A stretch of 64,000 nt of DNA from Sandaracinus sp. (GTDB lineage Bacteria > Myxococcota_A > Polyangia > Polyangiales > Houyiibacteriaceae): contig PABA01000182.1 in assembly GCA_002699025.1 (NCBI GenBank), forward strand, positions 88,550-152,549. The letters are read 5' to 3'. The notes under the pieces are model-generated. The model was not told the DNA's origin. It was given only the letters and a program-made list of their open reading frames with translations, and did no database searches. The position numbers and the translations under genes are program-made. This document shows positions 34,989-44,086 of this stretch, piece after piece (within the stretch, counting starts at the first letter, position 1; each line of letters begins with the position of its first letter).

Positions 34989-37058
34989 GTGAGCGGGGAC
35001 GAGCGCGAACAGCCGAGCGAGAGGCCGAGTCCAGGCTCGAGTCCGGGGCAGAAGCCGAAGCCGAGGCAGAGGAAGTCGCCGGGCCCCTCCTCGCCCACGC
35101 TCCCGGCGACCCCCACCCCCACCGCGACGCCGCCGGACCTCGACGCCCGCTGGCCCTCCCTCGCCGACCACGCGGCGACGGTCGCCGACGCGCCGCGGGA
35201 GACCATCGTCCCGCCCTCCACCGATCACGCCATCGACATCGCCGTCACCACGGCCGGCAAGCGAACGCTCGGCCTGCTCCGCGAGATCGACGCCGCGCCG
35301 GCCAAGCGCCTCGAGGTCTCGGACGAGAAGCTCGGCCGCGGCGGCATGAGCGACGTCTGGCTCGGCGAGCAGACGGCCCTCGGGCGCCCGGTCGCCGTCA
35401 AGACCGTCCGCGAGGATCTCGGCAGCGCCGGCGGCCAGACCACGGCGGCCCGCGAGCTCCTCCGCGAGGCCGTCCTCACGGGGCGCCTCGAGCACCCGAA
35501 CGTGCTCCCGGTCCACGACCTCACGCTGGCCGAGGACGGCGCGCCGCTCATCGTCCTCAAGCGCGTCGAGGGCGAGTCCTGGACCGAGCTCCTCGAGGCG
35601 CCGGCGCGCCTCCGCGCGCGCTTCGGCGTGGAGGACCCGCTCCGCTGGCACCTCCAGACCTTCATGCAGGTCTGCAGCGCGGCCCACGCGGCCCACGCGC
35701 GCGGCGTCGTGCACCGGGACATCAAGCCCGACAACGTGATGATCGGCCCCTACGGCGAGGTCTACCTGATGGACTGGGGCATCGCCGTGGCCGTCCCGCC
35801 CGCCGAGGGGGAGCGCTCGGCCGGCGCGGACCTCGGCGCCTACGACCCGAGCGTCCTCGCCGGCACGCCCGTCTACCTCGCGCCGGAGATGGTCCTCGGC
35901 GAGCCCGTCACGCCGCGCACGGACGTCTACCTGCTCGGCGCGACCCTCTTCGAGCTGCTCAGCGGCGACCCCCCGCACGTCGCCGGCTCGCTCCGGGCCA
36001 TCGCCCAGAAGGCGCTCCGCCGCGAGCCGCCCCCGCTCCCCGAGCGCGTCGCCCCCGATCTCGCCGCGCTCTGCCGGCGCTGCCTCCGCTTCGATCCGAC
36101 CGAGCGCTTCGAGAGCGCCGAGCAGCTCCGCCGGGCCGTGCAGCGCTACCTCGAGCAGCGCGAGTCGCGCCTGCTCGCGGAGAACGCCCGCGACGACCTC
36201 GTCGCCCTGGAGACGGCCGTCGAGGAGGCGGTGGCGCGCCCGGAGGAGAAGGCGAGCCACGTCTTCGACCTCTACGGCGCGTGTCGCTTCGGGTTCCAGG
36301 CGGCGCTCCGCGCGTGGCCCGAGAACGCCGAGGCGCGCGAGGGGCTGACGCGCGCCGTGGAGGCGATGATCCGGCTCGAGATCGCCCGGCAGAACGCGCG
36401 GGGGGCCGAGGCGCTGCTCGCCGAGCTCGAGGCGCCCCCGGCGGCGCTGCGCCAGCAGGTGCAGGAGGCGCTCGCGGAGCGCGAGGCGGCGCGCGCCGAG
36501 GTGGCGGCGCTGGCGGCGTTCCGGCAGGAGCTCGACCCGCGCGTCGGCCGGCGGGGGCGCTTCCTCGCGGCGGCCGTGCTCTCGGTGGTCTGGGTGAGCT
36601 CGCCGCTCGTGCAGCACTTCACGACCGGCCCCCGCGCGGAGACGCACACCAAGGGGCTGATCACGCCGCTCGTCTACATGGGGCTCGTCGCGGCCCTCGT
36701 CTGGTGGCGACGGCGGGAGGTCCTCGCGAGCCGCTACAACCGGCGCCTCGTCTTCACCGCGCTCTTCCACTTCGTCGCGGAGCTGACGCTCAGCGTCGGC
36801 CAGTGGCAGGCGGGCATGGACCCGACGGCCGCCCACGTGCAGGACTTCGGCCTCCGCGCGGCCACGCTCGGCTACGCGGCGATCTTCATCGACGTCCGCC
36901 TGCTGCTCACGAGCGTCGCCGCCTTCGGCGCCTACTTCCTCGCGGCGACGCACCCCGAGCTCCGCTACCTCGCCACCGCGGGCTCGGACGCCATCCTCGG
37001 GGCGACGCTCCTCTGGATGTGGCGGCCGCGAGAGCGTCGCGCAGCGCGGGTGAGCTGA
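34989..37058 (+). CDS. Hanks-type Ser/Thr kinase with polytopic membrane C-terminus
   Basis: 689 residues from GTG 34989. After a Pro/Ser-rich tail (1-55), the kinase domain (about 108-400) shows GRGGMSDVW, VAVK (K138), HRDIKPDN (D244 catalytic) and DWG at 262-264 instead of DFG, a variant common in bacterial kinases. A coiled Ala/Glu-rich region (400-510) may be TPR-like. Five or so transmembrane helices follow (from GRFLAAAVLSVVW to the C-terminus), ending RRAARVS. A membrane-embedded kinase of this type could sense the membrane state; input unknown. Confidence 0.92.
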   Translation: MSGDEREQPSERPSPGSSPGQKPKPRQRKSPGPSSPTLPATPTPTATPPDLDARWPSLADHAATVADAPRETIVPPSTDHAIDIAVTTAGKRTLGLLREIDAAPAKRLEVSDEKLGRGGMSDVWLGEQTALGRPVAVKTVREDLGSAGGQTTAARELLREAVLTGRLEHPNVLPVHDLTLAEDGAPLIVLKRVEGESWTELLEAPARLRARFGVEDPLRWHLQTFMQVCSAAHAAHARGVVHRDIKPDNVMIGPYGEVYLMDWGIAVAVPPAEGERSAGADLGAYDPSVLAGTPVYLAPEMVLGEPVTPRTDVYLLGATLFELLSGDPPHVAGSLRAIAQKALRREPPPLPERVAPDLAALCRRCLRFDPTERFESAEQLRRAVQRYLEQRESRLLAENARDDLVALETAVEEAVARPEEKASHVFDLYGACRFGFQAALRAWPENAEAREGLTRAVEAMIRLEIARQNARGAEALLAELEAPPAALRQQVQEALAEREAARAEVAALAAFRQELDPRVGRRGRFLAAAVLSVVWVSSPLVQHFTTGPRAETHTKGLITPLVYMGLVAALVWWRRREVLASRYNRRLVFTALFHFVAELTLSVGQWQAGMDPTAAHVQDFGLRAATLGYAAIFIDVRLLLTSVAAFGAYFLAATHPELRYLATAGSDAILGATLLWMWRPRERRAARVS

Positions 37059-37080
37059 CCCCGGCGGCGGCGCGAGCGGC

Positions 37081-37092
37081 CCCGTATACGGG
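37081..37092. terminator. perfect 12-bp palindrome in a convergent junction
   Basis: CCCGTATACGGG fills the last 12 bp of the 34-bp gap between two converging stop codons. It may be a bidirectional hairpin or a protein site; no T run. Confidence 0.3.
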
Positions 37093-38742
37093 CTACCCCG
37101 GCTCGCTCGCGGCGGCGCTCTCCGCGCCTCCCTTCGGCCCCGCCAGCTCCGCGAGCACGCCGGCGAGCGCCCGGGGGCGCCCGCGCAGAAAGCCCTGCAC
37201 CCGGTCGACGCCGAGGTCGCGCAGCAGCGCCTCCGTCTCCTCGTCCTCGACCCACTCGGCGACCGTCTTCGCCCCGAGCTGCGCCGCGATGCGCACGACC
37301 GCCTCGACGATGCAGCGGTCCACGGCGTCCTGCGCGCAGCGCCGCACGATGGAGCCATCGATCTTCACCGTGTCCACGTCGAGCTGCCGCAGGTAGGAGA
37401 AGGACGCGACGCCCGCGCCGAAGTCGTCGAGGGCGACGCGCGCGCCGAGCGCCTTGAGCTGGCTGACCAGGTAGCGCGCCGTCTCGAGATCGGAGATCGC
37501 GGCGGTCTCGGTGATCTCGAAGCAGATCAGGTGCGGCGGCACGGCGTAACGGCCGAAGGCATCGACGATGTAGTCGAAGAGCGTGTCCGAGGTGACGGAG
37601 GCGCCGGAGAGGTTGATGGCGAAGGTGTCGATGGCGCGGAGCTCGCGCGGGCCGACCTCGCCGAGGGCCTGGAGCGTCCGATCGATCACCCAGCGGTCGA
37701 GCGTCTCCACGCGCCCGTGCCGCTCGGCGACCTCGATGATCGACCCGGGCCCGCGCGCCGCCCCGCTCTCGTCGACCACGCGCAGGAGCACCTCGTAGTA
37801 GGCGCCGCGCTCCCCGCGGAGCGAGTGGACGGCCTGGGCGTGCAGCGTCGCGCGCCCGCTCTCGAGGTTGGGCTCGAGGTTGGCGACCCAGCCGAGCGCC
37901 TCCCGGCGGCGCGCCCCGTCGTCCTCCTCCCGGCGCGGCATGAGCACCAGGCGCGGGTCGCCGCGCTCGCGGGCGGCCCGGCATGCGCGCAGGGCCTGCT
38001 CGAGCGTCTCCCCCGCCGTCTCGTCGCCCCGCTCCACCGCGCCGATGCTGGTCTCGACGCGGAAGGAGCACGCGCCCCAGTTGAAGCGGAATGAGGCGAG
38101 GTCGCGCTGGACGCGCCGGAGCGCCCGCTCGGCCGCGCCGGCCCCGTCGCGGCGGAGGAGCAGGCCGAAGCTCGAGGTCGTCAGGTGCGTGAGGAGCTCG
38201 GCGTCGTCGATGGCCTCCCGGAGGCGCGCCGCGACCCACTGGAGCAGGAGGTCCGCCGCCTCGTAGCCGCAGGCCGCCACCACCAGGTCGAAGACCTGCA
38301 CGTCGACGATGGCGAGGAAGCTGCCGGGCGCGACCGCCTCCGTCGCCTCGAGGAGCGCGTCCCGCCCGAGCAGGCCCGTGACCCGGTCGCGGCGCGGCGC
38401 GGGCTCGGTCTCCGGCTCCTCCACGGAGCGGAGGAGCAAGACGGCGCCGTGGCGGCGGCGCACGGAGCGGAGGAGCGTCGTCGTCTCGCCGCCGCCACGT
38501 CGCTCGAGGCGCACCACGCTCGTCGCGTCCAGCGTCGAGGGGGCGTCCTGGGCGTCGGTCGTGAGCAGCCGATCGACCGACACGCCGACCGCCATGCCGA
38601 AGGGCCAGCCCGTCAGCCGCTCCGCCTCCTGGTTCATCCAGCGGACGCAGCCCTCCTCGTCGATCTCGATGCGGCCCACCCCGAGCTCGTCGAGGGCGGC
38701 CCCCTCGCGCTCGGCGACCTCTCGGGGATGCCGTCGCTCCAT
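37093..38742 (-). CDS. PAS-GGDEF-EAL protein, predicted c-di-GMP phosphodiesterase
   Basis: 549 residues from ATG 38742. PAS-like domain about 12-110 (GRIEIDEEGCVRWMNQEAERLTG), a degenerate GGDEF domain about 130-285 whose active-site loop reads TSSFG (no cyclase activity expected), and an EAL domain 300-540. EAL residues are present: EVLLR (Glu kept), INLSG, FEITE, LDDFGAG, VKIDG, AEWVE and QGFLRGRP. It should hydrolyse c-di-GMP, possibly tuned by PAS and GTP binding. It is cytoplasmic, with no membrane segment. Faces the membrane kinase across a 34-bp gap. Confidence 0.93.
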   Translation of the reverse strand: MERRHPREVAEREGAALDELGVGRIEIDEEGCVRWMNQEAERLTGWPFGMAVGVSVDRLLTTDAQDAPSTLDATSVVRLERRGGGETTTLLRSVRRRHGAVLLLRSVEEPETEPAPRRDRVTGLLGRDALLEATEAVAPGSFLAIVDVQVFDLVVAACGYEAADLLLQWVAARLREAIDDAELLTHLTTSSFGLLLRRDGAGAAERALRRVQRDLASFRFNWGACSFRVETSIGAVERGDETAGETLEQALRACRAARERGDPRLVLMPRREEDDGARRREALGWVANLEPNLESGRATLHAQAVHSLRGERGAYYEVLLRVVDESGAARGPGSIIEVAERHGRVETLDRWVIDRTLQALGEVGPRELRAIDTFAINLSGASVTSDTLFDYIVDAFGRYAVPPHLICFEITETAAISDLETARYLVSQLKALGARVALDDFGAGVASFSYLRQLDVDTVKIDGSIVRRCAQDAVDRCIVEAVVRIAAQLGAKTVAEWVEDEETEALLRDLGVDRVQGFLRGRPRALAGVLAELAGPKGGAESAAASEPG

Positions 38743-38921
38743 CCGACGTCGATTGTAGACGAGACGCGACGAGCCGATGTCCCGGCGACGCCGATCGGGC
38801 GTTAATCCGCCGTTAATCCACCGCGGATCCGGCGTCCCCGGCCGCTCCTCCGCTTCGAGCCGCCGCTCGTCCGCTTCGAGCCACCGCTCGCGCGCCCGCC
38901 GAGCGGCGGTCCCGGGGCCCC

Positions 38922-40481
38922 CTACTGGAAGGCGTAGCCGAGCGCGATGCTCAGCCGGAGGTAGCTGTCGTCGACCGGATCGTCGAAGCCGCCGCTCACG
39001 TCGTCGCCCTCCTGGGGCCAGGGCTCCCAGAGCTCGTAGTCCGCGCACTCGAGCACGCGGCAGGCCGTCTGCCCGCGGAAGCGCGTCGTGAAGCGGAAGA
39101 ACTCCACCCCGACCGTCGCGAAGATGCCCTCCTTCAACACGGAGAGGTCGAAGACCAGGTCCCCGGCCACCGTGAAGCCGCCGATCTCGTTCGTCTTCGT
39201 GCCCCAGATCCGCTTCGCGTCGTCCCCCACGCCGAGCCCGAAGCGGTAGCCGAAGCGCGCCGCGACGCCGAAGACCTCGTGGAGCATGTAGCGGAGGCCG
39301 GCGCCGATCTGCACGTAGCTGTAGCGGAGCGGGGGCACGATCGACTGGCGCCGCAGGAGCGAGAGGTCGTCCGGATCGAGGACGAAGTGGAAGAAGCCGT
39401 AGCCGAGGTCGAGCTGCAGCCAGGGGCCGCGGGCCGTGCTCCCGACGTTCGCGTCGACGGCGGCGCCCACGTAGAGCTCCTGCTGCGTCGTCTCCACGGG
39501 CACGACGAAGCTCGGGTCGTCGCTCGGGCAGCGCGCCCCCCGGGCGACCGGCTCCCCCGCCGGCACGGGCGGCTCCTCGTTCGGGATGCAGCCGGGCCCC
39601 TGCGACTCGAGGAGCACCGAGTGACGGTAGCGGAAGCGCATGCCGAGCCAGGGCACGACGGGCTCGTCGAGGAAGGCGCCGGGGAAGAGGTCGACCATCA
39701 GGCCGAGCTCCATGTGCCCGAGGCCGCCGCTCGTGTACTCGCGGTCCTCGGTGATCGTGCCGCCCGCCATGTAGGGGGAGCGGTAGGCCGAGTCGACCTC
39801 GACGGTCGACTGCATGGAGCGGCGGAGCGTCCCCGCGAGGAGCCCGAAGCGGAGCGGCCGGTAGCCGAGGTCTCCTCCGTCGTCGCTCGGCTCCTCCTCC
39901 TCGTCGTCGCCCTCGCCCTCGCCCTCGGGAGGCACCTCCTCCTCCCCGCTCGCGTACCAGGGGTCGGCGTTCGGGTCGGCCACCGTCTCCTGCGCCTCCA
40001 CGGCCGGCGCGGGCGTCTGCGCGAGCGCGAGGTACTCCTGGAGACGCGCGTGCCCGTTCCGCCGCACCGCCCGCAGGCTGCGGATCGTGCGCCCGCCCCA
40101 GCTCCGCCCCCCGAGCCGGAGCCCGTCGGCGCCGTTGCGCACCGTGACCCGCAGCGTCCAGCGCCGCCGCGCCCGCCGGACGCGTCCGTCGAGGAAGGCC
40201 GCGATCTGGAGCTCCCGGGCGATGACCGGGTAGTCGTCCTCCTGGATGCGGCCGCCGTCGAGGAGCCGTTCGGCCACCGCGACCACCTCGTCCACGTCGA
40301 CGACCTCGAGCCCGTTCTCCTCGAGGTTCTGGATCAGGAGCGCGCGGATCCGGGCGCTCTGGGGCCCGCCGAAGCGACCGACGGCGACCCGCTGGGGCCC
40401 CTCCTGGGCCATGAGCGGGGCGGCCGGAGCGAGGACGGCCAGGGCGAGCGCGGCGAGAAGCAGGGCGATCCGCGGAGACAT
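38922..40481 (-). CDS. outer-membrane beta-barrel protein with N-terminal periplasmic domain
   Basis: 519 residues. Signal peptide MSPRIALLLAALALAVLAP to APLMAQ. Residues 30-160 form a domain starting RVAVGRFGGPQSARIRALLIQNL, resembling periplasmic proteins that build a small alpha/beta fold (CsgG/TolB-N-like pattern, not certain). A very acidic Glu/Asp linker (175-210) follows. The C-terminal part has alternating aromatic beta-strands and ends LRLSIALGYAFQ, close to the terminal-aromatic barrel signal. Function unknown; perhaps a surface or transport barrel. ATG 40481 precedes the signal peptide directly. Confidence 0.75.
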   Translation of the reverse strand: MSPRIALLLAALALAVLAPAAPLMAQEGPQRVAVGRFGGPQSARIRALLIQNLEENGLEVVDVDEVVAVAERLLDGGRIQEDDYPVIARELQIAAFLDGRVRRARRRWTLRVTVRNGADGLRLGGRSWGGRTIRSLRAVRRNGHARLQEYLALAQTPAPAVEAQETVADPNADPWYASGEEEVPPEGEGEGDDEEEEPSDDGGDLGYRPLRFGLLAGTLRRSMQSTVEVDSAYRSPYMAGGTITEDREYTSGGLGHMELGLMVDLFPGAFLDEPVVPWLGMRFRYRHSVLLESQGPGCIPNEEPPVPAGEPVARGARCPSDDPSFVVPVETTQQELYVGAAVDANVGSTARGPWLQLDLGYGFFHFVLDPDDLSLLRRQSIVPPLRYSYVQIGAGLRYMLHEVFGVAARFGYRFGLGVGDDAKRIWGTKTNEIGGFTVAGDLVFDLSVLKEGIFATVGVEFFRFTTRFRGQTACRVLECADYELWEPWPQEGDDVSGGFDDPVDDSYLRLSIALGYAFQ

Positions 40482-40540
40482 CCGGGCGCGACCATAGCAC
40501 CCCGCGGACGGGGACGGCGCCCACCCGTCAGGCCGGTTCA

Positions 40541-40612
40541 TGGGGACACGACGCTTCGTGGGGACACGGCGCTCGATGAGGACACCGCGCTCGATGGGGA
40601 CACCGCGCGCGG
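40541..40612. repeat. four copies of an 18-bp minisatellite
   Basis: Units tggggacacggcgctcga and close variants start at 40541, 40559, 40577 and 40595, with a partial copy near 40623. The 264-bp divergent gap between the barrel gene and recN is otherwise without signal. Confidence 0.8.
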
Positions 40613-40745
40613 GGCGCGACCGATGGGGAGACACGTCACCGGGCCGTGCTAGACCGCTCCTCGGGAACCGACGCGGCCGACCCCCCCCTCCCTCCTGGCC
40701 CTGCGCCCCGCCCGGGGGCCTCGCCGCCGCCTCGCTGGAGCCTCC

Positions 40746-42443
40746 ATGCTGACCTGCCTTCGCGTGAGCAACCTGGCCATCATCGACGAGCTCGAGGTCG
40801 AGCTCGGCCCGGGCCTGAACGTCGTCACCGGCGAGACCGGCGCCGGCAAGTCCATCCTCGTCACGGCCCTGCAGCTCGTCCTCGGCGGCAAGGGCCGCCC
40901 GGAGATCGTCCGCACGGGCGCGAAGAGCGCCGAGATCGAGGCGCTCTTCGAGGTGGGCGACGACCCGGCCGTGCGCGCGCGGCTCGAGGCCGCCGAGCTC
41001 GAGGCGGGCAACGAGCTGATCATCCGCCGGGTCGTCCAGGCGAGCGGGCGGACGCGGGCCTACGTGAACGGGCGCATGGCCACGGCGAAGCAGCTCTCCG
41101 TGCTCGCCGCCGGCCTCGCGGACATCTCCTCCCAGCACGAGCACCACACGCTCGCCGACCCGCGGACGCACCTCGAGTACCTGGACGCCTACGCGCGGCT
41201 GATGGGCGAGCGCGCGAAGATCGCGAAGGCGCACGCCGGGCTGGCCGACGCCCAGCGGGAGCTCGAGGAGCTCGAGCAGCGCTACCGGGAGCGCGCCGAC
41301 CGCGAGGATCTCTTGCGCTTCCAGGTGCGGGAGATCGACGAGCTCGCGCCCGAGGCGGGCGAGGACGACGCCCTGAACGAGGAGCGGGAGCGGCTCCGCC
41401 ACGCGACCCGGCTGGCGACGGCGGCGGGCGGCGCGGAGGACGCCGTCTACGCGGCGGACGGCTCGATCACCGAGACCCTCTCGCGCGTGGCCGGCGAGGT
41501 GCGGGAGGCCGCGGAGATCGATGGCGCCCTCGGGCCGCTCGCCGACCGGCTCGACGAGGCCGTGGCGCAGCTCGAGGACGTGGGGCGCGAGCTCGGCGCC
41601 TACGCCCGGGACGTGCAGCTCGACCCGGAGCGCCTCGGCGAGGTGGAGGATCGGCTGGCCGCGCTCCACCGGCTGCAGCGGAAGTACGGCGGGAGCGTCG
41701 AGGCGATCCTGGCGCATCGGGCGGAGGCGGCCGAGGAGCTCGAGAGCTTCGACCGGCACGACGAGCTCTTCGCCGAGGCGCAGGCGAAGCGGGAGGCGGC
41801 GCTGAAGACGGCGCGGCAGGTGGCGCGGGCCCTGAGCGCGAAGCGGAAGAAGGCGTCGAAGGCGCTGGGCGAGAAGATCAGCGACGAGCTCGTGAGCCTG
41901 GGCATGGGCGGCGCGCGGGTCGTGGTGGACCTGGCGCCGCTCGCCGGCAAGGGCGGGCTCGAGGTCGACGGGGCGCACCTCTCGGCGACGGGCATCGACC
42001 GGGCCGAATTCCTGATCGCGCCGAACAAGGGCGAGAAGGCGCGGCCGCTGGCGAAGATCGCGTCGGGCGGCGAGCTGAGCCGAGCGATGCTGGCGATCAA
42101 GCGGGTGCTGGCGGGGCTCGGGCGGACCGGCACCTACGTCTTCGACGAGGTCGACACGGGCGTGGGCGGCGCGGTGGCGGAGGTGATCGGGCGGAAGCTC
42201 GGCGACGTGGCGGGGCACCACCAGGTCATCTGCATCACGCACCTGGCGCAGATCGCGGTGTACGGCGACACGCACTTCCAGGTGAGCAAGAAGATCGTCG
42301 GGGAGCGGACGAAGAGCGAGATCACGCGGCTCAGCGATGCGGAGCGGCTCGAGGAGATCGCGCGGATGGTCGGCGGCGTGACCATCACCGACCGCACGCG
42401 CGCGGCGGCGGCCGAGCTCCTCGACCAGGCCCGACGCGGCTGA
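40746..42443 (+). CDS. recN: DNA repair protein RecN
   Basis: 565 residues, SMC-like ATPase for double-strand-break repair. N-terminus MLTCLRVSNLAIIDELEVEL, Walker A GETGAGKS at 29-36, then DISSQHEHHTLADP, a coiled-coil middle, the signature motif IASGGELSRAMLAIK and the Walker B/D-loop YVFDEVDTGVGG. It ends with HQVICITHLAQIA and VGGVTITDRTRAAAAELL, all standard for RecN. Good length. Stands alone, without argR or nadK next to it. Confidence 0.97.
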   Translation: MLTCLRVSNLAIIDELEVELGPGLNVVTGETGAGKSILVTALQLVLGGKGRPEIVRTGAKSAEIEALFEVGDDPAVRARLEAAELEAGNELIIRRVVQASGRTRAYVNGRMATAKQLSVLAAGLADISSQHEHHTLADPRTHLEYLDAYARLMGERAKIAKAHAGLADAQRELEELEQRYRERADREDLLRFQVREIDELAPEAGEDDALNEERERLRHATRLATAAGGAEDAVYAADGSITETLSRVAGEVREAAEIDGALGPLADRLDEAVAQLEDVGRELGAYARDVQLDPERLGEVEDRLAALHRLQRKYGGSVEAILAHRAEAAEELESFDRHDELFAEAQAKREAALKTARQVARALSAKRKKASKALGEKISDELVSLGMGGARVVVDLAPLAGKGGLEVDGAHLSATGIDRAEFLIAPNKGEKARPLAKIASGGELSRAMLAIKRVLAGLGRTGTYVFDEVDTGVGGAVAEVIGRKLGDVAGHHQVICITHLAQIAVYGDTHFQVSKKIVGERTKSEITRLSDAERLEEIARMVGGVTITDRTRAAAAELLDQARRG

Positions 42444-42509
42444 GGGCGAGCGCCTCCCGGAACGGCGCCGCCCGGGAATGGCGCCGCGCGCCGGGCGCGT
42501 CCTCCCGGC

Positions 42510-43655
42510 GTGGCTCCGCGCTCGCTCCGCGCCCTCGCGCTCCTGACCTGCCTCGGCCTCGGCGCCGTCACCGCGACGCCCTGGCTCTGCCGGCGCGGGG
42601 GCGACGCGGCCTGGGAGGGCGACGTCGAGACCCACCGCGCCCTCGCCGCCGGCGTCGCCCGCTTCACCGACGGCGAGCTCGGCCGCGAGGACTTCACGAC
42701 CGGCTCGGCCCTCTTCGACGGCGAGTGGCTCTTCGGCACGCACATGATGGCGGGCATGGGCTTCGGCCAGACCGCCCTCGCCCACCCGGCGCTCCGCGAC
42801 GCCCACGCGCCGCGCGTCGCCCGCGCGATCGACGCGCTGCTCGACCCGGCCGTGCGCGCCTACGACACCGAGCGCCACGGCGGCGAGGACGCGCTCGCGA
42901 CCCTCGAGGCCGGCGAGGGCCACGTCGCCTACCTGGGCTACATGGGCCTGGTCCTCGGCATGCACCGGCTCCTCGAGCCGGACGGGCGCCACGCTGCGCT
43001 CCACGACCAGGTCGCCGCCGCCCTCGCCCGCCGCCTCGCGCGGAGCCCGACCGGCCTCGTCGAGACCTACCCGGGCGAGGTCTACCCGGTCGACAACCTC
43101 GCCGCCTTCGGCGCCCTGGGCCTGCACGCGCGCGCCACCGGCGCCGACCACGACGCGCTGCTCGAGCGCTTCGCCGCGCGGCTCCGCCGGGACTACGTCG
43201 ACCCGGAGACGGGCCTGCTCGTCCAGGCCACCACGCCGGACGGCCGCCGCGCGGACGCCCCCCGCGGCTCGGGCACGGCCCTCGGCGCCTACTTCGCGAG
43301 CTTCGCGGACGCGGCCCTCTCGCGCGAGCTCCACGACGCCCTCCGCGCCGAGCTGGCGCGCCACCACTTCGGCTTCGGCACGGTGCGCGAGTACCCGGAG
43401 GGCACGGCCGGGCGCGGCGACATCGACTCGGGCCCGATCGTCCTCGGCGCCGGCCTCTCGGCGACCGGCTTCTCGCTCGCGGGAGCGCGCATCCACGGCG
43501 ACGAGGCCCACTTCCGCGCCGTCCACGCGACGGCCACGCTCTGGGGCGCGCCGCGCCGCTTCGGCGAGCGCGCGGAGTGGGTGGCCGGCGGCCCGCTCGG
43601 CAACGCCATCCTCTTCGCGATGGTCACGGCCCGCCCCGCCCGGGAGGCGCCATGA
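42510..43655 (+). CDS. exported alpha/alpha-barrel protein, possibly linalool-dehydratase/isomerase-like
   Basis: 381 residues from GTG 42510, with an N-terminal hydrophobic signal or anchor. The rest looks like a helical-hairpin barrel: repeated helix pairs plus conserved-looking loops (YDTERHGGEDAL, GHVAYLGYMGLVLGMHRLL, ETYPGEVYPVDNLAAFGA, GSGTALGAYFASFAD, GRGDIDSGPIVLG). The pattern recalls the linalool dehydratase/isomerase domain family and other six-hairpin barrels; catalytic residues could not be aligned, so the function is open. Its TGA overlaps the ATG of the next gene (ATGA), suggesting coupled expression of an enzyme and a membrane partner. Confidence 0.65.
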   Translation: MAPRSLRALALLTCLGLGAVTATPWLCRRGGDAAWEGDVETHRALAAGVARFTDGELGREDFTTGSALFDGEWLFGTHMMAGMGFGQTALAHPALRDAHAPRVARAIDALLDPAVRAYDTERHGGEDALATLEAGEGHVAYLGYMGLVLGMHRLLEPDGRHAALHDQVAAALARRLARSPTGLVETYPGEVYPVDNLAAFGALGLHARATGADHDALLERFAARLRRDYVDPETGLLVQATTPDGRRADAPRGSGTALGAYFASFADAALSRELHDALRAELARHHFGFGTVREYPEGTAGRGDIDSGPIVLGAGLSATGFSLAGARIHGDEAHFRAVHATATLWGAPRRFGERAEWVAGGPLGNAILFAMVTARPAREAP

Positions 43656-44086
43656 GCGACGCCTCCCCGCTGGCCGCCCCGCGCCGCGCCCCCCACGGGG
43701 AGGCGAGCGCACGGACCCTCGAGCAGGCCTCTGGGCAGCCCGGCGCGCGCTCCGCTCGGGGGTCGCGCCCCTTCCGGCCCTGGCGGCACCTCGTCGCCGT
43801 GGCCCTCCTCGCCGCGCTCCACCTCCTGCTCCTCCACCTCATGGCCGAAGAGCAGACCGTCGCGAAGCTCTTCGCCGCCGGCGCCCTCGACCTCGGGAGC
43901 CTCCTGGTCGCCGCCTTCTTCCTCGCCGTCCGCCTGACGCTCCTGCTCTTCGGCCCGGGCCTCGTCCTCTACGGGCTGCTCGGCTCGCTCTGGGCCTGGA
44001 AGAAGTCGCGGAGCAGCGCGTCGTCGCGCCGGGCGGCCGGCTCCTCGGCGAAGGGCGCCTCGAGCAGGGGCCCGGCCTCGCGGTAG
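43652..44086 (+). CDS. small membrane protein coupled to the preceding gene
   Basis: 144 residues. A basic, Pro/Arg-rich cytoplasmic N-terminus is followed by two or three transmembrane helices (LVAVALLAALHLLLLHLM and the stretch from AAFFLAVRLTLLLFG to LYGLLGSLWAW) and a Ser/Arg/Lys-rich tail. Starts in an ATGA overlap. Unusually, its last 118 bp overlap the 3' end of the minus-strand beta-propeller gene. The tail codons look less biased than the rest, so an ancestral stop may have been lost. Confidence 0.55.
   Translation: MSDASPLAAPRRAPHGEASARTLEQASGQPGARSARGSRPFRPWRHLVAVALLAALHLLLLHLMAEEQTVAKLFAAGALDLGSLLVAAFFLAVRLTLLLFGPGLVLYGLLGSLWAWKKSRSSASSRRAAGSSAKGASSRGPASR

Noticed and set aside
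30766..34992. A 1408-codon plus-strand frame across the DsbA-like gene and alaS
   Set aside because: Arg/Ala/Pro-rich shadow of genes in other frames, with no domain motifs and passing through repeats.
34863..37358. An 831-codon minus-strand frame opposite the second kinase
   Set aside because: Complementary to the clear kinase gene; composition typical of an antisense shadow.
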